Part shown: positions 1 to 9,036 of the stretch, in pieces
Position numbering within the stretch: the first letter of the stretch is position 1
Layout: each line of letters begins with the position of its first letter
Assembly (NCBI GenBank): GCA_028694105.1
Contig: JAQUUC010000006.1
Coordinates: forward strand, 37,151 to 101,150
Origin: Hespellia sp.
Lineage (GTDB): Bacteria > Bacillota > Clostridia > Lachnospirales > Lachnospiraceae
DNA length: 64,000 nt
Reading direction: 5' to 3'
The notes under the pieces: model-generated
Database searches by the model: none
The model's input: only the letters and a program-made list of their open reading frames with translations
What the model was told of the DNA's origin: nothing
Made by a program: the position numbers and the translations under genes

Positions 1-108
1 TATATTTTCTGCAGCATCGATTTCTTTGAAATCATCCGCTATATTTCCATATATTTCATCCAGTGTCTCTAAAACTCTTTCCTGTATCTTTACATTATAT
101 TTATCCAA
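1..108 (-). CDS. RelE/ParE-type toxin, N-terminal part (runs off window)
   Basis: Only the first 36 codons lie in the window; the gene continues past position 1. It follows a Phd/YefM-type antitoxin and overlaps its stop by 8 bases, with GGAGGA at 115-120 as ribosome site, so the start is TTG at 108. The visible peptide (LDKYNVKIQERVLETLDEIY) looks like the first helix of a RelE/ParE ribonuclease or gyrase toxin. Family assignment rests on context plus this short piece. Overlapping antitoxin-toxin order implies translational coupling. Confidence 0.6.
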   Translation of the reverse strand, partial: MDKYNVKIQERVLETLDEIYGNIADDFKEIDAAENI

Positions 109-364
109 GATGTCTCCTCCTTACTGATGCAAGTACCTCTTTTGCATCGTAAAGTTTACCACTTGAACTGTATTCATCTTCAGATGCAGCAATTTCTGCA
201 TCAATTTGATTTTCTTCCATCATTTTTTCATACGTTTCAATACTCATGACAACCAAATCACCATATCCATTTTTTGTAATAAACACCGGTTCCATTTTTG
301 CATGACATATTTCTGAAATTTCATTTGTATTTCGAAGATCCGTAATTGGTCTAATCTGTGGCAT
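101..364 (-). CDS. Phd/YefM-family antitoxin
   Basis: 87-residue antitoxin of a type II toxin-antitoxin pair, predicted to bind DNA through its N-terminal half and the toxin through its C-terminal half. The N-terminus (MPQIRPITDLRNTNEISE) and the FITKNGYGDLVVMSIETYE stretch are typical Phd/YefM. I chose the ATG at 364 because AAGGAGGTGAG precedes it. A longer frame back to 445 would begin upstream of the promoter and operator at 382-418. The stop overlaps the downstream toxin start by 8 bases. Confidence 0.85.
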   Translation of the reverse strand: MPQIRPITDLRNTNEISEICHAKMEPVFITKNGYGDLVVMSIETYEKMMEENQIDAEIAASEDEYSSSGKLYDAKEVLASVRRRHLG

Positions 365-381
365 ATTCTCACCTCCTTCTT

Positions 382-418
382 TGTACATAATAATAACACC
401 ATTATGTACATTATTCAA
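382..418 (-). promoter_or_regulatory. Promoter and operator of the toxin-antitoxin operon
   Basis: A perfect 10-bp inverted repeat, TGTACATAAT (382-391) and ATTATGTACA (401-410), is separated by 9 bases. On the minus strand a promoter TTGAAT (418-413), 17-base spacer and TATTAT (395-390) overlaps it, so bound repressor would cover the -10 box. This is the usual layout for antitoxin autoregulation. Seen directly; the binding protein is inferred from position. Confidence 0.7.
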
Positions 419-445
419 TCTGTCTTTTGTTTTTGCTTCCATCAT

Positions 446-690
446 TTTCAGTCATCCTCCTCCAAAATGCATAAAAAAGTAATCAATCCGCTGTCTGCTC
501 TCTTATACATTCATGTTCTTATTAATAGGGTAGCCCCGACAGACTTGTCGGTGAGATTATAAAACAGTAGAACCTGTTTGGAAATCGTATTTTAGATATT
601 AGCACAAGAAATCTTTAAATTCAAGCTTTCTATTAAAAATCTTTCCATCTTTTGAAATAAGCTGAACATACCTGCTGTGATCATAGCCAA
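446..690. other. Intergenic region with a short hairpin
   Basis: No supported gene. The only structure noticed is a 6-bp hairpin CCGACA-gact-TGTCGG near 536-551, without a T-run, so not a clear terminator. An open frame at 599-781 on the minus strand lacks a start codon and was not called. Confidence 0.4.
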
Positions 691-1998
691 CTAATCTGCA
701 TAACGATTGCTCGCCTTTAACATCCTCACAATAATATCTGCTGTCTTCTCTGGACTGTATAATCCTGTATTGACAGTAAGATCATAACTATTCGCCTTGC
801 CCCAGTCTTTTCTTACATACTGTTTGTAGTAATTATTTCTTTGCTGCTCCACTTTATTGATTTTTCCCTGTGCTTCACTTTCCGAGAGATTTTCTCTTTC
901 CATGATCAACTATGTCTTATATTCCGTCGGTGCATATAAAAATACACGGAAAGCATTCTCCTGATTCTCCAGAGCATAGTTGGCTACCCTTCCAATGATC
1001 ACACAAGATTCCTGCTCTGTAATCTTTTTAATTACCTTTTGCTCTGCATAGTGTAATGCATCTGCCTTGGTCTGTTCTCCATTTGTATATGCGTATGTCT
1101 GTTTATAAAGATCATACAAAAAACTGTTCGTTAATTTTTCCTGATTTTTAAGAATATATTCTGCTTCCAGTCCGCTTTCTTCTGCTACCATATCAATCAG
1201 TTCACCATCGTAATATGCAATCCCCATTTTTTCAGCAACCAATTTTCCGATTTTGGCAGCACCACAGCCGTATTCACGTCCAATTGTAATAACAAGCTGC
1301 TTTCCCATATTTTCTGCTGCAAGGATTTCTTCCCGTTCTTCTTTTGAACATCTGTCTTCCGTTCTCGGTAAAATCTTCGCCATAACCGGCTCCAGATGCT
1401 TAGCAAAGAAATTAGCAATCATTCCAGTAATCAGTGCCGCAATAATCGTTCCCGCACCGACTCCTTTAATCTGATGAAACAACCCTAATGACAGCAAAAG
1501 CGCAATCATTGTCATAGAGGCATCTACACAGACTTTTGTTATACCAAATTCATTTTTCAATGTAATGGATACTGCTTTCACAAATCCTTCACCGGGCAGC
1601 ATGATCACATTTGCCCGCACTTCTGAGAATACACCTAATCCCAGTACCGTGCATCCCAGCAGCAATACCCACAGCTTTGCCAATATATTTATCGGTTCCA
1701 GCCATGACAGCATTGCCATAGAGAAATCGAGAAAATATCCAAATAGAACAGATACCGCAATCTGCAAATATTGTGTTTTCTCAAATTCTTTCTTACGCAG
1801 TATAATCTGCAATATAATCAAGAAAAAATTAAATGCAATTGTAAATTCACCCATCGTGGGTGCGAATCCCATACTTAATACATATGGGATACCAGACCCC
1901 GGAGAAGTTCCAAGACATGCCTTTGTAATAAGGCTTATTCCAATAGAATTCACATAAAGTCCAAATAGAAAAACTAAATATCTTTTTGCATTTTTCAT
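691..1998 (-). pseudogene. YczE-like membrane domain fused to cytidylate-kinase-like domain, interrupted by in-frame TAG
   Basis: The first 362 codons hold a membrane domain of about six helices (residues 1-215, YczE/DUF6198-like) and a nucleoside-monophosphate-kinase-like domain starting at VITIGREYGCGAAKIG. At 912-910 a TAG interrupts the same frame; after it the frame continues at once with LIMERENLSESEAQGKINK and 72 codons to the true stop. The pieces rejoin without any shift and match the usual layout of cytidylate-kinase-like proteins (an IMERENLS-type lid helix followed by a YDL strand), so one substitution (Gln or Glu codon to TAG) explains it. A good GAAAGG site precedes the ATG at 1998. 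The truncated product would lack the kinase C-terminus. Readthrough, recent decay or a sequencing error cannot be told apart here. Confidence 0.8.
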
Positions 1999-2029
1999 AC
2001 TTTTTTAACCTTTCTCTTCAACGAAAAAT

Positions 2030-2054
2030 ATCCAGCAGGGCAAGCCTGCTGGAT
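2030..2054 (-). terminator. Rho-independent terminator after the esterase gene
   Basis: Ten-bp perfect stem ATCCAGCAGG / CCTGCTGGAT with a 5-base loop, followed on the minus strand by ATATTTTTCG. It sits 22 bases after the stop of the minus-strand esterase gene. Confidence 0.85.
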
Positions 2055-2075
2055 GGTAAAACGACATTTTCTTTC

Positions 2076-3053
2076 TTAAATATTTTCTTTCAGGAAATCC
2101 TCCACAATATTTAAAATTGTGTCATTATCAAATCCCAATCCTCCATGGCTGGCATGATTGATCTTATAGAAAGTTACGTCTTTTCCCAACTTTTTCATAT
2201 AGTTATAAAGTTGACAGCTCTGATTGAATGGAACAAGCATATCTCTTCCTCCGTGAATTACCAGCGTTGGCGGAGTCGGTTTATCCTCAGACAGATAGTT
2301 CATCGGAATTGTTGCATTTGCAAGTTCTGGATTTTCTAATACATTTTTCTGTCCGATTTCAAATCCTTCCGGACTTTCCGGAGCATAGTGATTCTGTGAA
2401 CTTGGATAGTAGTTCATCAGAGAAAATACAGTCGGTCCGTAAACATCGATGATACAGTTAACTTCTGCTGAGTACTTGCTGTATGTATCTGTATCCGGTG
2501 CATCATTTCCTGTAAAGCCTGCCATTAATGCGGTATGTCCTCCGGACGAATCTCCTGCTACTGCAATGTGGTCTGGATCCACATTGTATTTTTCTGCATT
2601 CATACGCATAAAGCGAATCGCTGTCTTTGCATCCTGCATCTGCGCTGGAAACGGCTTCACTTCTGAAGGACGATGTTCAGCAATGGCAATTACATATCCG
2701 CGCTGTGCCATTCTGACATGACGTGCAATGTTATTCCAGAGCCACTGTTTATGGAACGCGGAACCCTGAATATAGACGATACATGGCCATTTAGTCTCTT
2801 TTCTCTCCTCTTCTTCCGGCGCTCCAAAGTGAATTTTAGGCTCTAAGATATGTACATGCAGCGGCATTTGGTCACGCTCTGTGTATACTACATCTGTGTA
2901 AAAATCTACATAATGTCCCCAGTCATCATGCAAGTCATCCAGCACGATACATCCTTCCGGCACTTCATCCGTGTGTGGAAACTCTGCAGGAACCGGAGTA
3001 AGGATTGGATCTTGAAGCTCGTGCTCATCCATAATTGGTCTTGGATCAAACAT
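2076..3053 (-). CDS. Alpha/beta hydrolase (esterase/lipase-like)
   Basis: 325-residue cytoplasmic hydrolase of the acetyl-esterase/lipase type. The nucleophile elbow is GDSSG (Ser169), the acidic residue is probably in HGGRDMLVP and the catalytic His in NHASHGG near the C-terminus; no signal peptide. AGGAGG lies upstream of the ATG. It is the last gene of a cluster with an MFS carrier, an SLC13-like carrier and an AraC regulator, which suggests it deacylates or hydrolyses a small ester imported by them. Substrate unknown. Confidence 0.8.
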   Translation of the reverse strand: MFDPRPIMDEHELQDPILTPVPAEFPHTDEVPEGCIVLDDLHDDWGHYVDFYTDVVYTERDQMPLHVHILEPKIHFGAPEEEERKETKWPCIVYIQGSAFHKQWLWNNIARHVRMAQRGYVIAIAEHRPSEVKPFPAQMQDAKTAIRFMRMNAEKYNVDPDHIAVAGDSSGGHTALMAGFTGNDAPDTDTYSKYSAEVNCIIDVYGPTVFSLMNYYPSSQNHYAPESPEGFEIGQKNVLENPELANATIPMNYLSEDKPTPPTLVIHGGRDMLVPFNQSCQLYNYMKKLGKDVTFYKINHASHGGLGFDNDTILNIVEDFLKENI

Positions 3054-3134
3054 AACTATAACCTCCTGTTTTTGTTTTCTTTTTATAAAATGGGACCACC
3101 CTCTAATTTCAGCAGCTCCATAAAAGTATGCTAA

Positions 3135-4349
3135 TTAAGCAATTTCTACATAATGCTTGTAATTTTTAACGTGGTTGAATGTGATAAGAACAAGTGCAAT
3201 ACCCATCCATATGCCTCCATACAGGTATCCCTGATGCTGAGTCAGTCCACCTGCCAGTCCGCCAATGAAAGCGAATACATAACCGAATACAAATGCACCT
3301 AATGAGTTACCTACGAATGCTAATGAAGTAGCAAGTGCTGAATTAGACTCATTTGTTCCGTCATTAACGAGAAAGTTGATGTATGGCATCCACCAGCAGA
3401 ATCCAACCTTAGCAATGGTGATACCTACATACCACATAGCAACTGTGTCTGTTGTACCCATGATTACAAATCCTAAAATGTTCAGTATCAGAGAAAGCCA
3501 TCCGACATTATAACCAATCTTACCTTTTACTAATCCGAAGACCAGACCTCCAATTAATGCAGCGATGCCTCCAAAACTGGCAATTGCTGCTGCCTGAACA
3601 GTAGTAATACCAACTTCTACACCTGCCAGAGATGTACAGTTATCAAGTGCACCATAGCCAAGGCCAAAGAGAAGCTGACAGATTGCACCGATATAACATG
3701 CCATAGGAAGTTTGGATTTTACTTTAGTTGTCTTCACTGCATCTGCCGCCGGTTTCTTCTCTTCACGTCCGAGGTCATTAACAAATGCCGGGATTCCGAA
3801 AAGAACCAGAATAAGGATAGCAGCTGCATACAGATATGCACAATATGCATAATGCCAGTCATACACCATAATACCAGCCATTGTGTACGAGAAGATAGAT
3901 GCTCCAAGTCCTACCATAGAAGACTGGAATCCCATCATAACGTTTGCTACAGTTCCTTCAAAACAGTCAACGATCAGAGATGCTGACAGTGGCTGAATCA
4001 GCCCCACACCAATACCAGCCAGAACACGGACAACAATCTTTCCGATCAGGCTTGGAATAAGCATTGGTGAAAAACCTCCGATAAAGCAAAGCGCAATACC
4101 TACTAAACACAAGTTCTTTTTACCGATCTTAGCAGCAGAAGCACCGCCGATAATATTAGCGATCATACCACCAATCGTTGGGAAAGTTACAAAGCTCTGA
4201 AGCAGAGCAGGTGACGCATTCGGGAACTCCTGCGCTAGGTCACCCAGCAGACATCCGGCTACAGAAACTGAAGCCAGTAACATGGACAGTGAAAGAACTG
4301 CCGCCTGAAAGATTCGGAATTTAATTCCGGTAGGATAATTTCTTTCCAT
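3135..4349 (-). CDS. MFS transporter
   Basis: 404 residues with about twelve hydrophobic segments and the basic loop AAKIGKKNLCLVG between helices 2 and 3, typical of major facilitator carriers. GAGGTATTGTT precedes the ATG. Likely a symporter for a small organic solute; nothing in the sequence fixes the substrate. It lies upstream of the esterase, with an 81-base gap, and has a palindrome-rich upstream region (4393-4435) that may bind a regulator. Confidence 0.85.
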   Translation of the reverse strand: MERNYPTGIKFRIFQAAVLSLSMLLASVSVAGCLLGDLAQEFPNASPALLQSFVTFPTIGGMIANIIGGASAAKIGKKNLCLVGIALCFIGGFSPMLIPSLIGKIVVRVLAGIGVGLIQPLSASLIVDCFEGTVANVMMGFQSSMVGLGASIFSYTMAGIMVYDWHYAYCAYLYAAAILILVLFGIPAFVNDLGREEKKPAADAVKTTKVKSKLPMACYIGAICQLLFGLGYGALDNCTSLAGVEVGITTVQAAAIASFGGIAALIGGLVFGLVKGKIGYNVGWLSLILNILGFVIMGTTDTVAMWYVGITIAKVGFCWWMPYINFLVNDGTNESNSALATSLAFVGNSLGAFVFGYVFAFIGGLAGGLTQHQGYLYGGIWMGIALVLITFNHVKNYKHYVEIA

Positions 4350-4392
4350 AACAATACCTCTTTTCCTTTTTTCTGTTTGTTTTTGTTTCTCT

Positions 4393-4435
4393 ATAGGTTA
4401 ATATTACTAGTTATCCATGATAACATATCACCTAT
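4393..4435. promoter_or_regulatory. Nested inverted repeats upstream of the MFS gene (operator-like)
   Basis: An inner perfect repeat GTTATC-CAT-GATAAC (4410-4424) is flanked by an outer pair ATAGGT (4393-4398) and ACCTAT (4430-4435). It sits 45-85 bases upstream of the MFS start in the spacer after the SLC13-like gene. The symmetry is seen directly; a role as operator, perhaps for the AraC regulator of this cluster, is inference. Confidence 0.35.
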
Positions 4436-4531
4436 CTTGTGCATTATTTCTTCCATTTTGTGATACTATTTTATTTCATTTTCAAATCGGTAAGCCCAAT
4501 CTCTTCCACAAGCTCATTTTATGTTCAGTAT

Positions 4532-5926
4532 CTACACCAGTCCCACAATTTTCCCTAAAACCGGGAGCCATACAGCAGACAGAAGTACTACTGTTATCTG
4601 TAGGAAAATCGTACTTTTTGCCATATCTGTCATAGAATAATATCCTTTGCTATAAGTAATCAAAGGAACCGTATCCAGAGGCAGAAGATAACAATTACAC
4701 GCACAAAAAGCTGCTGTCATCATAATCAATGCCGGAGAAGCACCTGCATTCACAGCTACTGTAATCAGAGTTGCCGACAAAATCGGTAGTAATGATGTTG
4801 CAACAGGAATCACGATCAATGATACAAAAATAAGCACTGCGACAAATGCATTTAACAACTGAGGGGAAACATTCATTACCGGGATCAATCCTGCAATACA
4901 ATCACTAACACCATTCTTAATCATAGCCCCGCTGATGGACAACACTGTACCAACAAGGAAAAATGCATCCCAACTGTTTTCCCGCAGAAAAGTATCAACA
5001 TTTAGCACTTCTACTTTCGGGAAGAACATCAGACAGCAACCCAGAATTGCCACTACCATGACATTAATCTGAGATATCCAAGATGATGTAATCCATAAAA
5101 TCAGCGTACTGCCAACGATCACCATTACCTTTCTTTCCTGAACATCCAGCTTTTCCGGTATATCTTCTGACATCTTGTTGATAAATTGCTGAATCTTTTC
5201 TTTCGTAACCGGGACTGGCTTATATATCTTAATTGCAAGCCACCATGCCAGCGGAATCAGTACAAGGCTCATAGGTATCCCTGCCACCATCCACTGTATA
5301 AAAGAAATATCTGCTCCTGTATAAATCTCAAGCTGACTAATCGCTATCAGATTGATGGAACTTCCCGCAGGCGTCATCATTCCGCCAATCATGCTTGCTA
5401 TAGGAATCGCAATCATAAATGCCCGTCCTGTTTTTCTGCGATCCGTTTCATCCTCATAGAGTTTTAGGAAATCCAATGAAATGGCCATGAATATGGCACA
5501 AGTCGGAACATTGGATACAATTGAAGAAAACACTGCACAGGCAACCATCATTGCGAGTAATACACTTTCGATACCCTGTCCAAACATTTCAAGCAGTTTT
5601 CTCAAGATTCTCTGCGACAACGGAATCTCAGTCAATGCAGCTGCAATTCCAAATGATGCAAGTGTAAAAAATACAATCGGCTGAGAATATCCAGAAAGTG
5701 CTTCTGCAAGATTTTCAGTAATTCCCAATAGCGGCATCAGACCACAGTAGACCAAACTCGTTACAACTACCGGAAGAGCCTCTGTCACAAGCATGATCAG
5801 AAATGAAACCAGCACTCCTACTGTCCGAATACCTTTCACATCCAGATACGTATTCCCGGGTATACAAAATGAAATAAGAATCACTATAATCGTAAGACTT
5901 AATCCTGCTGCTTTTCTTTTTTCCAC
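4532..5926 (-). CDS. SLC13/DASS-family anion (dicarboxylate-type) carrier
   Basis: 464 residues, about eleven membrane segments, with the family signature region MTPAGSSINLIA in the middle and a second conserved repeat near ILSATLITVAVNAGASPALI. Such carriers import di- or tricarboxylates or related anions, usually with sodium. I chose the GTG at 5926 because GGGGG ends 7 bases before it; the TTG at 5932 would be only one base from that site. It sits between the AraC regulator and the MFS gene. Confidence 0.8.
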   Translation of the reverse strand: MEKRKAAGLSLTIIVILISFCIPGNTYLDVKGIRTVGVLVSFLIMLVTEALPVVVTSLVYCGLMPLLGITENLAEALSGYSQPIVFFTLASFGIAAALTEIPLSQRILRKLLEMFGQGIESVLLAMMVACAVFSSIVSNVPTCAIFMAISLDFLKLYEDETDRRKTGRAFMIAIPIASMIGGMMTPAGSSINLIAISQLEIYTGADISFIQWMVAGIPMSLVLIPLAWWLAIKIYKPVPVTKEKIQQFINKMSEDIPEKLDVQERKVMVIVGSTLILWITSSWISQINVMVVAILGCCLMFFPKVEVLNVDTFLRENSWDAFFLVGTVLSISGAMIKNGVSDCIAGLIPVMNVSPQLLNAFVAVLIFVSLIVIPVATSLLPILSATLITVAVNAGASPALIMMTAAFCACNCYLLPLDTVPLITYSKGYYSMTDMAKSTIFLQITVVLLSAVWLPVLGKIVGLV

Positions 5927-6058
5927 AAGCAATCCCCCTTTCTAATTTCTGGTCAAATTATACTTTTTCCCACCGATTCCATTCACCTTTTTTGTGTTTT
6001 TTATCTATCATTTTGTAGCTTTTTATGCAATCTGCTCAAAATTTTTCTGTACAAAAAA

Positions 6059-6090
6059 GAATGCATACATCTTTCAAGATGCATACATTC
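6059..6090 (-). terminator. Terminator of the AraC-family gene
   Basis: On the minus strand a 15-bp stem beginning GAATGTATGCATCTT folds back on itself with two G-U pairs and is followed by TTTTTTG. It lies 25 bases beyond the AraC stop. Confidence 0.8.
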
Positions 6091-6114
6091 TATTTTTTGC
6101 TTTTACATACAATT

Positions 6115-7029
6115 TCAAATTCTTCTCCCGATACTATGCCGGTATTGGGCCGGTGTCATATCATACTTCTTCTTAAATGCACTAAAGAAACTCTTTTCAT
6201 CCGGGAATCCATGATTCATAGCAATAAGTCCAACTCCCTGATCTGATATACCGAGCTCGTGGACAGCCGCCGTCAACCTTACCTCCGTCAGATATTTTTT
6301 AAATGTAAGATTGCCATATTGCTTGAACATGCGGCAAAAATACTCTCTTGTATAACCAAAACGATGGGCTACAGACTGTGTAGTCAATGGCTCTCTGTAA
6401 TTGCTCTCTACATAATCCAGTACTTCTACCATTTTATTTCTTGCTGCCAGATTTTTCAGACTGTTTTCTTGCATACCAACCTGAAACTCTTCAAACAAAA
6501 GATTTAAAATCTCAAAGAGAAGTTTATTTGTCATGAAATGCTTTTTGGGAAATTCTACATTTTTCCGAAGTTGCTCTAATAGCTCACACATTTTTTGTCT
6601 GGACTCGTCAGTTGCACATGGAGCATGGGCTGACATTGCACAGTTTCGGATTTCCGGATGCATCTGCTCTATATAACGAGACTGAAGTGTAATAGACAAC
6701 ACATCCTGACAGACAGAATCCTGCTTCGGGTTTACTGCATGAAGTGCAAAACTACTGATAAGTACAAACTCTCCTGACTTAAGTTCCTCTTTTTCCCCAT
6801 CAATAATAATTGTGATGTCTTTATTTCGTGTATAGATAAGCTCTAGACCCGGATGCCAGTGTAAAGGCACTTCCATAGCCGGATGTTCCTGATGCACTTG
6901 AATCATTGCCGGATATTCTTTTGGGAACTCCAGATTCTGCATTAAATTGGAGTGAATGAACATCACACTTGTGTCATCCGTATAATCCGGTGCCTCTTTT
7001 ACAAACAACTCCCTATCTTTTAGTATCAT
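6115..7029 (-). CDS. AraC-family transcriptional regulator
   Basis: 304 residues. Residues about 40-130 form a cupin-like sensor domain (HQEHPAMEVPLHWHPGLEL). The last ~100 residues carry the double helix-turn-helix (LTTQSVAHRFGYTREYFCR and the closing FSAFKKKYDMTPAQYR). It has its own terminator and lies upstream of, and in line with, the SLC13-like, MFS and esterase genes, so it probably activates them in response to their substrate. Confidence 0.85.
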   Translation of the reverse strand: MILKDRELFVKEAPDYTDDTSVMFIHSNLMQNLEFPKEYPAMIQVHQEHPAMEVPLHWHPGLELIYTRNKDITIIIDGEKEELKSGEFVLISSFALHAVNPKQDSVCQDVLSITLQSRYIEQMHPEIRNCAMSAHAPCATDESRQKMCELLEQLRKNVEFPKKHFMTNKLLFEILNLLFEEFQVGMQENSLKNLAARNKMVEVLDYVESNYREPLTTQSVAHRFGYTREYFCRMFKQYGNLTFKKYLTEVRLTAAVHELGISDQGVGLIAMNHGFPDEKSFFSAFKKKYDMTPAQYRHSIGRRI

Positions 7030-7111
7030 ACCACTTTCTCCACTTCTTAAATCATATGTATTTATATTATACCATAATTTTTTTGTGTGTCACTTCTTAA
7101 AGACGTATGAT

Positions 7112-7148
7112 AAAAAAGATCCACCCGGCACTGCTGAGTAGATCTTTT
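7112..7148 (-). terminator. Terminator of the transketolase operon
   Basis: Minus-strand stem AAAAGATCTAC / GTGGATCTTTT with one G-U pair, followed by a T6 run, starting 7 bases after the stop of the transketolase C-terminal subunit gene. Confidence 0.85.
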
Positions 7149-7154
7149 CAAATT

Positions 7155-8093
7155 CTATAGCCACTCTTTGATCTGCGTATAAATTCCTTCTGCATCTAAC
7201 TGGTATTTGTGAATCAGCTCCACAGCCGGACCCGATTCTCCGAATGTATCATATACACCAATCTTCTTCACCTTTGTCGGTGCTTCTTCTGCAAGTACAT
7301 CACACACTGCCGATCCAAGTCCGCCAATTACTGAATGTTCTTCCACTGTTACAACTTTTCCGCACTCTTTTGCTGCTGCAACAATCAGCTCTGCATCGAT
7401 CGGTTTGATTGTATGAATATTGATTACTTTCGCGCTTACACCTTCAGCCGCAAGCTTCTCTGCCGCCTCCAATGCTCCGGATACCGGAAGTCCCGTTGCG
7501 ATAATGGCAAGGTCTGTTCCCTCTCTCAGGACCACTCCTTTTCCAATCTCGAACTTGTAATCCGCATTGTCGTTGATGACCGGCACTGCAAGACGTCCAA
7601 ATCTCATGTAGACCGGACCTTCATGCTCATACGCCGCTGCCACTGCTGCCTTTGCTTCTACATCATCCGAAGGATTGATCACTACCATGCCCGGAATGGT
7701 TCTCATAAGAGCGATGTCTTCATTACACTGATGTGTCGCACCGTCTTCTCCTACCGAGATACCTGCATGTGTTGCACCGATCTTGACATTCAAATGTGGA
7801 TATCCAACCGAGTTGCGAACCTGCTCGAATGCACGTCCTGCTGCGAACATTGCAAAAGAACTTGCAAATGGAACTTTGCCTGTTGTGGCAAGTCCTGCTG
7901 CCACACCGATCATATTTGACTCAGCGATACCGCAGTCGATGAAACGCTCCGGATATGCTTTTTTGAACATTCCAGTCTTAGTTGCCGCTGCAAGGTCTGC
8001 ATCGAGTACAACCACATCCGGATGATTCTTTCCTAATTCTACTAAAGCCGCTCCATAACTTTCGCGGGTTGCGATTTTCTTTACTTCTGACAT
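7155..8093 (-). CDS. Transketolase, C-terminal subunit
   Basis: 312 residues covering the pyrimidine-binding and C-terminal domains of a split transketolase. Features include ATRESYGAAL at the N-terminus, FASSFAMFAAGRAFEQVRNS, and the C-terminal transketolase fold with VEEHSVIGGLGSAV. With the upstream N-terminal subunit it moves two-carbon units between pentose, tetrose and triose phosphates in the non-oxidative pentose phosphate pathway. Its start overlaps the N-subunit stop by 13 bases and its ribosome site (GAAGGAGGG) lies inside that gene, which implies coupled synthesis of the two chains. Confidence 0.93.
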   Translation of the reverse strand: MSEVKKIATRESYGAALVELGKNHPDVVVLDADLAAATKTGMFKKAYPERFIDCGIAESNMIGVAAGLATTGKVPFASSFAMFAAGRAFEQVRNSVGYPHLNVKIGATHAGISVGEDGATHQCNEDIALMRTIPGMVVINPSDDVEAKAAVAAAYEHEGPVYMRFGRLAVPVINDNADYKFEIGKGVVLREGTDLAIIATGLPVSGALEAAEKLAAEGVSAKVINIHTIKPIDAELIVAAAKECGKVVTVEEHSVIGGLGSAVCDVLAEEAPTKVKKIGVYDTFGESGPAVELIHKYQLDAEGIYTQIKEWL

Positions 8094-8917
8094 AACGCTG
8101 CGCCCTCCTTCTCTAAATCTGCCATCGCCACTGCGTACTGCTCGTCATTCGGAGCTGTGCCGTGCCATGAAGCCTGGTTCTCCATGAAGGATACACCTTT
8201 CCCTTTGATTGTCTTTGCAACGATTGCGGTTGGCTGTCCTTTGACTGTCTTTGCCTCTGCAAATGCTGCTGCAATCTGATCGAAATCATTTCCGTCAATG
8301 TTAATTACGTGGAAATTAAAGCTTTCGAATTTCTGATCAATCGGATAAGGAGAGTTTACTTCTGTAATCGCACCGTCAATCTGAAGATTGTTGTTGTCTA
8401 CAATCACGACAAGGTTATCAAGCTTTTGGTGCGCAGCTAACATGGATGCCTCCCATACCTGACCTTCCTGAATTTCTCCATCGCCAAGCAATGTGTAGAC
8501 TCTGTAAGAATCTCCGGACAGTTTCGCCGAAATTGCCATTCCAACTGCTGCTGAGATTCCCTGTCCAAGCGAACCGGATGACATATCCACTCCCGGAATA
8601 TGCTTCATATCCGGATGTCCCTGCAGGTAAGATCCAACGTGACGAAGTGTTGTCAAATCTTCCACCGGGAAGAATCCTCTGTTTGCCAGTGTCGCGTAAT
8701 ACCCCGGTGCTGTATGGCCCTTAGATAATACGAAACGGTCTCTGTCCGCTTTTTTCGGATCCTTTGGATCAACATTCATTTCCTCAAAAAATAGATACGT
8801 GTATATATCTGCTGCAGAAAGTGATCCACCCGGATGTCCTGATTTTGCACTGTGAACTGCAGTCACAATACCTTTACGAATTTCATTTGCAGTTTTTTGC
8901 AATTCTAACGTGTTCAT
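8081..8917 (-). CDS. Transketolase, N-terminal subunit
   Basis: 278 residues, the thiamine-diphosphate-binding half of a split transketolase. The GDG...NN cofactor motif is present as GDGEIQEGQVWEAS followed by VDNNNLQ. HSAKSGHPGGSLSAADIY and SKGHTAPGYYA supply active-site histidines. AAAAAGGGAG lies before the ATG. Encoded between transaldolase (119 bases upstream, separated by a pair of palindromic repeats) and the C-terminal subunit. Confidence 0.93.
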   Translation of the reverse strand: MNTLELQKTANEIRKGIVTAVHSAKSGHPGGSLSAADIYTYLFFEEMNVDPKDPKKADRDRFVLSKGHTAPGYYATLANRGFFPVEDLTTLRHVGSYLQGHPDMKHIPGVDMSSGSLGQGISAAVGMAISAKLSGDSYRVYTLLGDGEIQEGQVWEASMLAAHQKLDNLVVIVDNNNLQIDGAITEVNSPYPIDQKFESFNFHVINIDGNDFDQIAAAFAEAKTVKGQPTAIVAKTIKGKGVSFMENQASWHGTAPNDEQYAVAMADLEKEGAALCQK

Positions 8918-8945
8918 ATTCTTCTCCCTTTTTGTTTTAATGTAG

Positions 8946-9029
8946 TTACTCGAGACTATGCTCGAAAATACCTCGCTTAGTTCCGAGTAACAATCATTGC
9001 ACTAAGCTCGAAACGGCCTCGCTAAGTGC
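8946..9029. repeat. Two related imperfect palindromes between transaldolase and transketolase
   Basis: Copy 1 (about 8946-8990) and copy 2 (about 8999-9029) share the core GCTCGAAA-N4-CCTCGCT-N-AGT. Copy 1 is closed by TTACTCG / CGAGTAA, copy 2 by GCACT / AGTGC. Neither has a T-run. They may be RNA processing or stabilising hairpins, or copies of a dispersed intergenic repeat. Confidence 0.5.
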
Positions 9030-9036
9030 TCTTGAT

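Noticed and set aside
599..781. Open frame on the minus strand with protein-like composition overlapping the kinase 3' end
   Set aside because: No start codon in frame, overlaps a recognisable kinase in another frame, and no family recognised.
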